Part shown: in pieces, positions 27,301 to 37,544 of the stretch
How the letters are laid out: every line of letters begins with the position of its first letter
Position numbering within the stretch: position 1 is the stretch's first letter
Source: Lamellibrachia satsuma
Taxonomy: Eukaryota; Annelida; Polychaeta; Sabellida; Siboglinidae
Reading direction: 5' to 3'
Assembly: GCA_033239005.1 (NCBI GenBank)
Contig: BSQZ01000052.1
Location: forward strand, 509,001-573,000
Length of the DNA stretch: 64,000 nucleotides
Position numbers and translations under genes: made by a program
Notes under the pieces: model-generated
Told to the model about the DNA's origin: nothing
Database searches by the model: none
The model's input: only the letters and a program-made list of their open reading frames with translations

Positions 27301-30300
27301 ATTGGAAAAACATGCTGATGAATAAGACCGCAACTGAATGTTGGAATATTTTAAAATATGAAATTAAGAGTATCATCGATAAATTTGTTCCCTTGAAAAA
27401 ACAAGGAAAATGGTCTAGAAAGAAACACTTGTTAAAAGAAGCTATTAGAAAAATAGTGTTTAAGCAAACTATGTGGAGGGTTTATAGGCGTACCAGAAAG
27501 GATGAAGACAATGCAAATTACAAAGAGGCACTTAATTAACCTAGCTACAACTGAAATTAGAAAATCTAAAAGAACCTTTGAAAAAAAATTGGTAGGTAAT
27601 ATAAAAAATGACAGCAAGAATTTCTATGCTTATGTAAGGAGTAAACAGAAAGTTCGAGATAAGGTCGGACCACTGGAAAACAACACTGGAAACATAATTT
27701 CAGATGGGTTTCAAATGGCAGAGGTCCTGAATGAGTATTTCAGCTCAGTTTTTACCACAGAAGATATCAGCTCACTTCCAGTTCCATTTACTAAATTTGA
27801 GGGCAGTAAATCAGAACATTTAGGGCAGTTATTTGTAACTCCTGAAATGACAGCAAGGAAAATTAAGAAGATGAAAGATAATAAATCAATGGGAGTTGAT
27901 GGGATACCACCAAAACTGGTTAAGGAAATTGTTGAGCAAATTAGTACATCACTTGCAAAATTGTTTAACTTGTCACTAGAAGAAGGAATAGTTCCTTCAG
28001 AATGGAAAGAAGCAAACATTATGCCGTTATTTAAAAAGGGATCGAGGAACAAGCCAGAAAATTACAGACCAGTGAGTTAAACATTGGTTGTATGTAAATT
28101 ACTCGAAACATTAATTAGAGATCACATGGTGGAATTTCTCGTAAAACATAAATTAATAAATACATCTCAACATGGGTTCCTAAAAGCAAGGTCATGTCTA
28201 ACCATAGACATAAATAAAACACCCGTTAATAAAACAAGACCGCTGAGCTCTTATCAGTTGACACGTGATAAAGTGATGCCGGCATGGACCAGTGACATTC
28301 ATGCTGCTGCAAGGCAAGAACCCACTGGAGGCCCAGTGTTTATACTGTACAGCACCCAGTCTTCATCATATATAGGTATACAGTACTAATAAGAGATTAA
28401 TACTACATAGCTATATATACTTAATACCTTATTACGTACACAATCTATCCATGCACCTTGTATATCAAATATCATAACATATTAACTATAACAGTAGCAC
28501 CACTAAACATGATCGAAACTGTACTTTCTGAAGTGCTCTATACATGTATTAGCTAATGACTGCAAGAGGTCAAAATCTCATTAAGCCCTGTTGGACATTC
28601 TTCTCTAACGTCCCAAAAATTTTCTTTTCCCATCTTCCAACACATTCCCCAGCTGCTCCATCACAGCCATTTCCACCTGCAGATCAAGATCTCTCGAATG
28701 TTATCTGGCCAACTTGCCCAAGGACATGCCTCTTGTAAAGAAATGTGCTCTCTCATTTAAGCTGTCAATTGTTTTCACATGGTTTGTCAAACAAATGCAT
28801 AGAATGCAATACATGTTGCAATGTGTACAGGATGAGTTACATGATAGTGGTTCATACAACGAAGAAAATGCAAACGACGACCAAAAAGGGGAGAGCCTCA
28901 TTAAATGCAGATGACTTAATAAAGAAAAAAAATCTTATTAATGAGCTGACATCTAGTAGAGTTTTATAAAAGAGTTACAAATATACATACACGCATGCAA
29001 ACATTATTTATAAAACTGAATCCTACTCCTATAACATTTTATGTTGCACCCAATCAATGTGACTACTGGGAAGCACTTAATGTACGCTCCCCCCAAAAAA
29101 AAACGTATCTGTAATATATTGATATTTCAGAAAATTTTTGAAACTGTTACATTCATTCACATATACACTAACACAGCACATACATTTGCGACATAAATTA
29201 CCCGAAAATAACGAGATGTTAGATCCTGTCTTCTGTCGATTCGTACAGCTGTAAGCCACACAGGAAATAACCATATTCGTTGTCCCACAACTTTCCCCAG
29301 CAAGCCTCCAAACTGTTTGTCTTGAAGACTTTAACACTAGTGCGCGTATGAACAACCCATTAGACAACTATTTGTAACATGCTATGTTCACACTATAAAC
29401 AGTACTACCCTATGTGTCATGCAGTGGATGCAACTGTTTCTGCTGTGCAATGAAATGCCGGCCAGTGGTCCATGCCCACTTCACTGCAGTGAGCTGGCTT
29501 ATCGCTCTTGTTTATAGGGGGGTGATTAATGATGTAACTCTATGTGTCTAACCAATCTCTTATGTTTTTTGGAAGAAATTACAAAGTGGGTAGATGACGG
29601 GTCACCAGTGGATGTTGTCTACTTAGATTTTCAGAAAGCTTTCGATAAAGTGCCATATCAAAGATTGTAACTTAAACTAAAAGCCCATGGTATAGGTAAT
29701 GATGTAATCAACTGGATAGAAGAGTGGCTTACACACAGAAGACAGAGAGTAATAATAGATCGTGAGATTTCAAACTGGAAATCTGTTCTGAGTGGGGTAC
29801 CACAGGGATCAGTATTAGGCCCTATACTGTTTTTAATATATATAAATGATTTGGAAGATGACATATCTAGCAAAGTAATGAAATTTGCAGATGACACAAA
29901 AGTATTCAGAAAGGTTACTAATGTTACAGATAAACAAAGTTTACAGGATGATCTATAATAATAATAATAATAATAATTAAAGCACTTTTAGATCCCATGG
30001 ATCCAGGTGACCCTGATCAAAGGCGCTGACACAAACATAGTTAAAGACAGTCACGATTAAAAAATAAATAAATAGATAAATAAATAAAAACATAAAAAAC
30101 AGCAAATCCAAGTTCATAGGACATAGCACTAAAAGTCGAATAAATTTGACAGTTAAGAATAATAAGCGCGTTTAAACAAGACAGTTTTTAAGAGTCTTTT
30201 AAAACTGTATAGAGAGTCACATTTTCGCATCTCATGGGGAAGACTTTTCCACAGGCGAGGAGCAGCGATGCAGAAGGCACGATCACCATAATGGTGGAGA

Positions 30301-31606
30301 TGTGCACTGCGTACAGTCAGAAGAGAGTCTGATGAGGATCGCAATGTTCTGCAGGGTTGGTAAAACTGGAGCAGGTCTGCAATGTAGCTCGGCACAAGCA
30401 GATGAAGAGCTTTGAACGTCATCAGTAAGACCTTGTATTCAATACGGTACCGAACAGGAAGCCAATGGAGAGTCTCTAAGATGGATGTGATGTGGCCACA
30501 ATTCGAGCTGCCACATTCTGGACTCTCTGCAGCTTGATCTAGATAAATTAGTTAAATGGTCAGAAAAATGGCAAATGTTATTTAATTTTGGGAAGTGTAA
30601 ATGTATACACATAGGACATGGAAACATGGACGAAGAATATAAAATGGGGGATGCTGTACTAGGTAGAACCACACAAGAAAAGGACTTAGGAGTAACATTT
30701 AGTGCTGACATGAAAGTTTGCTTCAGAGCAATGTCAGATTGCCGCTTCAAAAGGAAATCAAATTCTAGGGCTAATTAGGAGAACTATCAGATATAAGGAG
30801 AAACAGCTAATTGTACCCCTGTACAAAGCAATAATTAGACCACATTTGGAATATTGTATTCAAGCATGGAGGGTGTATCGTAAAAAGGACATAGACAAGA
30901 TAGAAAGAATACAATGAAGAGCAACTAAAATGATTCCAGAATTGAGAGACCTTAGTTACAAAAGCCGCTTATTACAATGTGGTTTGACAACACTAGAGAC
31001 CAGGAGACTAAGAGGAGACCAAATAGAAGTGTTTAAAATAATGAACGGTTATGAGGATGTTGATAGGAATATGTTCTTCAAACTTAAAGAAGGCAGTAGA
31101 ACCAGAGGACACAAAGCTGCATTAGTTAAGGAGCAGTGTAGGTTGGACGTGTGAAAGTACTCTTTCTCACAGAGGGTGATAAATGAATGGAACAAACTGC
31201 TAAATGAATATCTTTAATAGAATTGACAGATATCTGATAAGGGGGAGGGCTACAAATAGATGAGAAAATTGTTGAACTCTCGATAAGCCAATGGCTTCCT
31301 TGTCCACTTGCCATCTGGAACTTGTTGTTTGGGATGACAATCTTGTTAAATCTTGTTATTATTGTAGCTGCAAAACTAATATTTGGTAAAAGCCTACATC
31401 TCTTCATAGACAAATAACTGACAGTGCACATGAGTCACAAACCTGGTCAATGTTCCTGATTTGCTCCTCTGTCATTTCTGTGTATGGATCATTTGCTGTA
31501 GTCCATGGCTTTGGTATTGCTGCAAAGTCTTTGCCATATGATGGTGGCGCGATGTAGACTGGTAGGTTTGCCATGTTGATGTGTAGCTGGCGCTGTTCCA
31601 CAACAG
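24350..31606 (-). CDS. Unassigned small protein, possibly an axonemal or sperm microtubule-associated protein
   Basis: Four exons in phase: 31606-31443, 25856-25637, 25064-24915, 24546-24350 (stop TCA complement at 24350). The first ATG inside the 5'-most exon is 31574 and gives 232 codons. The exon is open upstream of it (VVEQRQLHIN), so an earlier coding exon may exist. The product is rich in Pro, Tyr, Arg and Trp, with short motifs such as YIAPPSYGKDFAAIPKPW, STDQPLLWVGERWNRNPPYD, TMDYGRPADGYYAQKFP and GKWPEFSEYTNRYL. It has no signal peptide, membrane segment or enzyme motif. This make-up resembles small ciliary microtubule inner proteins (a CFAP95- or SPMIP-type protein is conceivable), but I do not recognise the family. 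The long first intron holds LINE copy B with nested insertions. Gene reality rests on four clean splice pairs. Confidence 0.7.
26050..27010. repeat. Degenerate GAATT-rich sequence with an internal TAATAG-rich block
   Basis: Two blocks (26050-26175 and 26865-27005) consist largely of GAATTGAATTGAAA-type degenerate repeats. Between them, 26690-26830 is rich in CTATTACT/TAATAG words, similar to 51945-52930. No coding potential or terminal repeats are seen. Confidence 0.6.
28203..29544 (-). mobile_element. P-element-like DNA transposon remnant with THAP exon
   Basis: A 1,342-bp insertion in LINE copy B. It is flanked by an exact 8-bp target duplication TGTCTAAC (28195-28202 and 29545-29552) and has imperfect terminal inverted repeats beginning CATAGACATAAA and CATAGAGTTACA. 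Subterminal segments also pair (GGCATGGACCAGTG near 28280 against GGCATGGACCACTG near 29480 on the other strand). On the minus strand, 29274-29202 encodes MVISCVAYSCTNRQKTGSNI, the start of a THAP C2CH zinc finger, and ends at a GTAATT donor. An 8-bp duplication, a CA..TG terminus and an N-terminal THAP together fit the P superfamily. No intact transposase is visible. Confidence 0.75.
29955..30534 (-). mobile_element. 5'-truncated L2/CR1-like LINE inserted in LINE copy B
   Basis: A 580-bp insertion flanked by TGATCT at 29949-29954 and 30535-30540. Its minus strand encodes the C-terminal end of a LINE reverse transcriptase: LHWLPVRYRIEYKVL, FKALHLLVPSYIADLL, DRAFCIAAPRLWKSLPHEMR, and a stop at 30153. 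The 3' end is an ATT-repeat tail (29955-29977 on the plus strand reads ATAATAATA). It belongs to a different LINE family from its host element. Confidence 0.85.
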
Positions 31607-33339
31607 CTGACAATCAAAATGTATATTAATTCAATATATTTGTCACTGGCAGCTGCAGATGTTTAATTATAAAATCCATTAGGCATTATAACACACCTGC
31701 CCAAAGGCGCTAATGTGGTAAGATATGTAAGATAAATTAAGATAAGCTAAAACCAATTAAATAAGTTAAATAAGTCAACATAAATTAAGATAAATTAAGA
31801 AACGTTTGAATGTGGAATGGTGAAATATTAAGTAATCATTGCATGCTTCTGATAATTAATGGAGCAATGTATTGCAAAATGGAGGCCTGTATCGTGACAG
31901 TGATCTGAAGGTAATATATTTTTTATAAAAAAGGACAAAACATGAAATCAGGATAAAGTGATTTCATGGATGTCATAAGGTTACATAAATTATCATATGA
32001 ATGCGAAAACACACCACAATCACAGCTCAAAAGCCTTAAGTCAAAATTTGCTCACATGCACACAGGCAAGCACGCATGCATGCACTAATAATAAAATTTG
32101 ATATATATTGCATAGAACATTGCCGAGGATAGCACAAGAAAGCACTAAACTTATCTCCACCGTGGTCCTCTGTAAAAAAAGTAAATAAAAATAAACATGA
32201 CAGAAAGCAACATGGTGCATATTAGGAAATAAGATTAGAATGAAAACAATACTGACTAACAAGTGCCTGACTAGCTAAAAAATATAGATTAAAAACTTCA
32301 CAACATACATGACTAATTGTATAAGAGTGACTAGAAACAGAACAATAGTAAAAACAAATAAAAAATAATAATAAATAAAAGAATGTTGACTGTATATGTT
32401 TATATTATTAATTACAACCATATATTTATACTGTTATACAGGGCCAGGGTACAGTACACTGCACGTAAAGCCTAAAGGCTGACAACCTGTGCCTGTTTGT
32501 GAGGTTGACACCCTAATTCCTTGAGGAGTCATTCAGTGTAGCATACAGCACCATCCAATGTCAATCAAAGGGACACGTTCACCATATTAGAGACATGACC
32601 ACTGCCACTTGCCGAAGCCATCTTCTAAAATGTTGTGCCAGATGATACCCCAGGCCCAGGCCCAGTATCGTCGACACCGTCTCAGCCTCAGTACCACACT
32701 TAAAAATGGTATGACATTAACACAGATTTGTATATGTCGATTCGAACGCCTACCTAACAAACTTGAGAATTGGTGACAGGAACGTTTGTATATAACCGTC
32801 TATCAAAGGTTACAAGGCGTCTACATACAGAGAGCCACTTCTGTCAATACTTGAGGCGGTGCGCGACGATGACGGGGACGCATTGTCCGGCGCCATGGTT
32901 ACAGCCGACTATTGTGTTGTAGCGAATTAAAACATGTAAGTTTATTACTCCAGAATTAGTAAAATAATTACTGACAAAAATAACACTTACAAGCAAACGT
33001 TCGTAGCTTTCTATACATTATTTCTTATTTAGAAATAGTAATTATTTATTCAGTGCGTTATGGTTAAAATGTGTCCGGCACAACAACCACTTCCGGTAAT
33101 CTAAACGATGTTTTCTTGATATGTATAAAAATTACGTTCCGATGATATAAATAATAGCAACAAATTCATCTGACGGGTGAGTTATGCTAGATGTTTTTAT
33201 TTTGCCAAGACTGAAGAATGAATGTCTTGATGATGTATGTACTTAACACTCGGTGTACTGTCGGTAACCACACCGTTTCCTCGAAGACATGTTCGATACC
33301 CGGCAAGTTATAAGTGTTGGGTGCCAAGAGTCAAGAGAG
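31607..33339. other. Upstream intron or promoter region of the unassigned gene
   Basis: AT-rich sequence up to about 32.4 kb, then more balanced sequence to 33.0 kb with CpGs around 32870-32900 (GCGCGACGATGACGGGGACG on the plus strand), which I take as the likely promoter. No further exon could be fixed by splice phase. Confidence 0.4.
32889..32902 (-). promoter_or_regulatory. Candidate X-box half site near the 5' end of the unassigned gene
   Basis: The minus strand reads GTAACCATGGCGCC. Its first half (GTAACCATGG) matches the RFX X-box consensus; the second half does not. An open frame starting at this ATG (MAPDNASPSSS) could be a first coding exon, but no donor gives a fully convincing phase to the exon at 31606. 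Speculative. Confidence 0.2.
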
Positions 33340-34255
33340 GTCATGCCTCAGTTAGACTTCCTGGTGTGTTACGAATGTAGGGCATAGTAAGTTTGGATAC
33401 AGGAAGTTTAAAAAAATTCATATGGTCTGACATAAGTGCATCTGAGTACGGACTTCAGCAGTGCCGGAAGCTGTTGGGAGTGAAATGGTGGATCTTTAGA
33501 TGATTTTAATAGGCGGAAGGATATTTGGAATTTTTTGGCCACTAGACATGAGTGTGCTGTAATTCGTAATTTTGACGAAACTCGACCAGCGTGTCAGTAG
33601 GATAATCATAATGACAGCGGCAGATAAAAACGTTTTGAATTTTTTATGGTCACGGTTTTTATAATCATGCAAAACGTTAGCATGGCCGCCAATGCCATGG
33701 GAAAGTTAAATGTGCTTAATCGATTTGATATTTTTGCTAGTCTCATTTCAAATTAATTTTGAAAAACCAAGCTAACCTAGTATCCATTGCAACATGCTAG
33801 CTCGTTTGTGCAACCTTTGTATGTAGTTTTTGTGAAGTCATCAGACAAACTATTAAATTGTTCAAGCATTAACTGACATGAAAAATTGTAATGCTGAAAA
33901 AACGATTTTCTTCCTTGGTGACATTTTTTACCTTTGTCGTGTGATTGGCAAGAGGATGGAAGTCCCGCCCATGATTAGCATTGACCCACAAGTGTTTACT
34001 ATTTTGGATATCCACTATTTTTATCCTTACTAGATCTAACAACTAAAGTCAATATTTCAATGATTTGAACAAAAATAGGCATTTTTTATTAAACAGACTG
34101 CGCACATTACTTAAACTACCGGTAGTCATACACCACACATCTGGACACAAGTGAACCGGATTCGCGATGGGCTGAACCATTTGAGGAAGCAACTTTAACT
34201 TAGGCTGAAACCAAATAGACGGAAGTTGTGGTCTTATCACGGTTATAAAATTGTT
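33340..34255 (+). repeat. Dispersed repeat R1, longest copy
   Basis: Shares long collinear segments with 36050-36446 (GGTCATGCCTCAGTT, GAGTGAAATGGTGGA, AATGACAGCGGCAG, ATAATCATGCAAAAC) and with 6460-6780 (CTAGTATCCACTGCAACA-type, CAGACAAACTATTAAATT, GAGAGGATGGAGGTC-type). Shorter pieces occur near 10060-10145, 12150-12450 and 44320-44440 (minus). No coding capacity is visible; probably a non-autonomous transposon, ends undefined. Confidence 0.75.
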
Positions 34256-34779
34256 ATATGCTTATGTTTTGGTCATTGTTGTTAGCTTAATTGTGGATAT
34301 TTCAGGTAATTTGGATGAAATTATTAGTTTGTAATAACATGTTTCTTAGTCTTACAATTTTGATAATACGCGATTCCGATAATATAATGAGGGGTCATAT
34401 TTGTTAAAATAAATAAATAAAAACGGTTGCTAACCTGACCCATGTTGTGTGTGTTTGACATAGAAAATTGTCGGTGTCGAGCTAGTTAATATTATATTAT
34501 TCTATATATTTTATTGATTCCATTTAGTCAACAAGAACATTACTTGTTAAGCGCAGCTATTATTTAAACTTTTTAACCGTCTCCTTTAGGAGGTGTCCTA
34601 TAACTGATCTACTAATGTATAAAAAATGTCAAATAAATGTACGTTAAAAAATTTTGCTATAACGTTTCATGTGCATGAGCTGATATTATTATATGTTACA
34701 TAATTTGGTGTTTAAAAAGATATTTAATTGTTAATAAACACCTTTTTTCCATCTGTTAAAATTGCACGAAAAAGCTTGT

Positions 34780-35270
34780 GGTAAGTGTCATTCCGTGTCA
34801 AATCAATCACTCAAAACATCACCCTACTCCAATTTTGATGAAATTTAGCACAGTTGCTGACACACATGAGAACATTAAAACTGCAAATAAAAAAAAATTG
34901 GTCAAATATTATTGAAGATATAGATAGGTGACTGAACTTTGACCCAATTTGCTTACTGACCATTACATTAATGCCTATAACTCCACTGCTAATAAAGCTA
35001 GAACAGCAAGTAAGATATCATTGGAAAGCCACTAAGCAGATTTTGCGGTAAAATGGCACTTGCCATGTAAATACAAATAACATTTATCGTACTATGACCT
35101 TTGATCTCAGATACCAAAAAAATTTTCTTCCGATTTTTTTTACAGTATCCTATACCATTGAACAAGAGTCCTTGACAATATTAGGATGAGCAAATAATAA
35201 TGTCCAGAGCTACAGCCGAGTGACTTATCTTTGGTCTGTAGATCAGTAAATGCAACATTGAATTTCATTA
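34780..35270. other. Non-coding stretch beside a transposon-associated exon
   Basis: AT-rich sequence (CACCCTACTCCAATTTTGAT, CCTATAACTCCACTGC, ATCATTGGAAAGCCAC) directly downstream of the minus-strand exon at 35340-35984. I infer it is non-coding sequence of the same mobile element; no terminal repeat was found. Confidence 0.4.
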
Positions 35271-35339
35271 GTTCACCTTTTTCAGATCACATAAAAAGCA
35301 TGGTAAATGTCTGTCTTATAATAAAATGAGTATACTTAC

Positions 35340-35984
35340 ATGCTGTAGTGTCTCTCTTAACATATTCACATTCTTTGCAGGGCCTTTTTAGTTTTTCTGT
35401 GTCCTCAGGCTCTTTGGATATCATGTAGGTCCGACCAGTGTCAGTTGTTGGGTTAACACGAGTGAGAATATCACTCACGTGAACACGAAGAGTGTCACTA
35501 TGTCGTAGGTAAAAATATGATGGTGATGGACCATGAGAGAAGTTCAGTTGTGCCTTTTTGTCAGCTGGAATGACATCTGTTACATACGCTAGCCACCAGT
35601 GTCCACCGTAGATGGCCGTCACATACCCTTTAACATCCACGAGACTGAGGCCATCACACTGTGCTGTCACAACTTCTTCTCTTTTCATGGAAGATGTAGA
35701 ATATAGGGCTACTTCCGAGTGATTAAGTGATAATGGCTTGAAGAAGTGTAGCTGCTGTGTTCCCGCTATTGTTTTAGCTCTTTGCAAATGGCTTGCAAGG
35801 AGAGTTGCTTCTTCATAGTACTCTTCTGTGGTCGAAAAGCAGAACTTGATTGCTTGAATATGGGCTGATGCATATTCAAAGAGCTGCATTGGTGTTGTGA
35901 TGTGATGATCATATGGTCTTTGTAGACTAGCCTTTGTTGCAAGTCGCTTGGCTGTTCCACCTATGCCATCACATGCCCCCTTCT
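35340..35984 (-). pseudogene. Exon of a transposon-associated protein with a KGACDGIGGT motif
   Basis: The minus strand is open from an acceptor (TATATGTAG) to a donor (CAT|GTAAGTAT). It encodes KGACDGIGGTAKRLATKASL, then LFEYASAHIQAIKFCF, VKGYVTAIYGGHWWLAYVTD, NFSHGPSPSYFYLRHSD and a Cys/Lys-rich end. From memory, proteins with a KGxCDGIGG motif and a later GxWWxxxV ... HGPSPSYF segment recur in many invertebrate genomes as multi-copy, transposon-linked genes; I cannot name the superfamily. The exon itself is intact, but no partner exon is evident nearby, so it is probably part of a broken element. Confidence 0.6.
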
Positions 35985-36049
35985 ACATATACATTATGCT
36001 GCAACTTTATATAAAATTGAACACTTTCCCAGAAAAAAGCTTCCCTATT

Positions 36050-36446
36050 TGAGGTCATGCCTCAGTTTGACTTCATATTAAGTTTGGATATAAGAAGTTT
36101 AAACAAATTTATGTGATCTGACATTATAGTTACATAAGTGCATTTGAGCAGGGACATTGCCCAGTTTGCAGGTGGAAGCCTTTGAGAGTGAAATGGTGGA
36201 ATTTTACATGATTTTAATAGGTGGAAGGATATTTAGGATTTTTTTGGACACTATACACATGTGTGTGTCATAATTTGCGCCAATATTGGTAAACATTGAC
36301 TGGTATTGCACATACAGGCATATTACAAGAGTTAGAAATGTCTAATTTTGACGAAACTTGACTGGCATGTCAATGGTATAATGACAGCGGCAGGTAAAAA
36401 GTTTAGAATTTTTGATGGTCACGTTTTCTTATAATCATGCAAAACA
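36050..36446 (+). repeat. Dispersed repeat R1, second copy (left part)
   Basis: Collinear with 33340-33680. Interrupted at 36447 by the TTAA-flanked insertion and resumed at 37480 (CATGGCCACAAACGGGAAAG), which matches 33690 (CATGGCCGCCAATGCCATGG). Confidence 0.8.
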
Positions 36447-36450
36447 TTAA

Positions 36451-37475
36451 CCATTTCAGTACGACCGGCCGGAATTCCGGCCTCGCGGTGTGTGATGTTA
36501 CAGTACAACAGGCCGGAATTCCGGCATTGGCTACGTTTACCATTTAAATTACTTTTACTCCTAATTATCCACTATGTGGAGCCACTTATTATATGTGGTT
36601 GTCATGGCAAATGAATTAGCTATTTGGTGGCGGCAATCATTGATTATCGCTCACTATCATTTTACGGAGATTTTCGCGGTTTTTAATGATAGATTATATA
36701 AATTTGGTACGACCGCAATGGCGGACGGCATTACTTCAACTTACGATTTACTGCCATGTTTTGGACAGATTATTTGATAGTTTTAGCAACGAATCTTTGT
36801 CTGATATTGACGATCGAAACAACGATGATGTTGGTGGACTTAGTGACTGAGCCGGAGGCGAAACGGGTACTGGCAGCGGGAGTATTTTCGATGGCTACTT
36901 GGCCGTCAGTGATGATGAAAGTGATGGTGTATACCCTGAGGATGAGCTGCACACTGTACTATCAATGCTGGATGATGCGTAGCTTGATTTTTGTAAGAAG
37001 GAAAAGGTTTCTGTGAATCCTTCGACATGTAAAGTTTTATTGGAATCAGTCCAGTAGTAAACACTTGTGTTATATATGTTTAAAATACAGATAAATTACT
37101 TGTGTTTCACTTTCTTATACTCCACAAAATGTACTTGATAGTGTATTTTATATCATAGTACACTCCTGTAGCAGGATCAACATGAGTAGTTTAAATATGT
37201 ACATTGGTATACAATTGTGCTCAGCAACTAAAAAAATTTTGAAATGGGGGTGGCCATCTTGGATTGCTGGTTACCATGACAACGAAATGTAAAATGATAT
37301 GGCTAATTTTACTCGCTGATTATCATACTTTTTGAATATATATAATATTCCTATTCATAAAATGCATTTTTGTTACTGAAATCTTGACTTGTGGTGCAGT
37401 CGATTTTATTGCACATTCACTGTGGAATGCAGTATTCAGTGGTCACAGCACATCAGGGCTGTAGTACTGAAATGA
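36451..37475 (+). mobile_element. piggyBac-like transposon, internally deleted
   Basis: A 1,025-bp element flanked by TTAA at 36447-36450 and 37476-37479. Its terminal inverted repeats are CCATTTCAGTACGAC (left) and TCATTTCAGTACTAC (right, reverse complement), 13 of 15 identical. Inside the left end the palindrome GGCCGGAATTCCGGC occurs twice (near 36465 and 36511). The interior has a short plus-strand frame beginning near 36780 with an acidic Asp/Ser-rich stretch (SNESLSDIDDRNNDD), like piggyBac transposase N termini, interrupted by stops. The catalytic region is absent. TTAA duplication plus inverted ends define the superfamily. Confidence 0.8.
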
Positions 37476-37544
37476 TTAACATGGCCACAAACGGGAAAGT
37501 TAACTGTAGGCTGAATCCAAGAGCAAGGATTGAAACTTTAAAGT

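Larger units (their letters stand above)
27085..31365 (+). mobile_element. LINE copy B, CR1-like, with two nested insertions
   Basis: Plus-strand LINE in three pieces: 27085-28202, 29545-29954 and 30541-31365. Piece 1 has the endonuclease C-terminal end (SVLDIVLSSQ, LGNSDHN) and the RT N-terminal part (DNKSMGVDGIPPKLVKEI, LFKKGSRNKPENYRPVS). Piece 2 has EEITKWVDDGSPVDVVYLDF, SGVPQGSVLGPILFLIYIND and KFADDTKVF. Piece 3 has LFNFGKCKCIHIGHGN, RPHLEYCIQAWR and a 3' tail shared with copy A. It is 5'-truncated inside the endonuclease and broken by stops. Same family as copy A, opposite orientation. It sits antisense in the first known intron of the unassigned minus-strand gene. Confidence 0.9.

Noticed and set aside
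28714..28914. Small plus- and minus-strand frames inside the P-like element
   Set aside because: No recognisable transposase motif and no supporting splice sites; only the THAP exon is convincing.
35287..35339. Extension of the transposon-protein exon beyond 35340
   Set aside because: A good GTAAGT donor sits there and the added residues look intronic.
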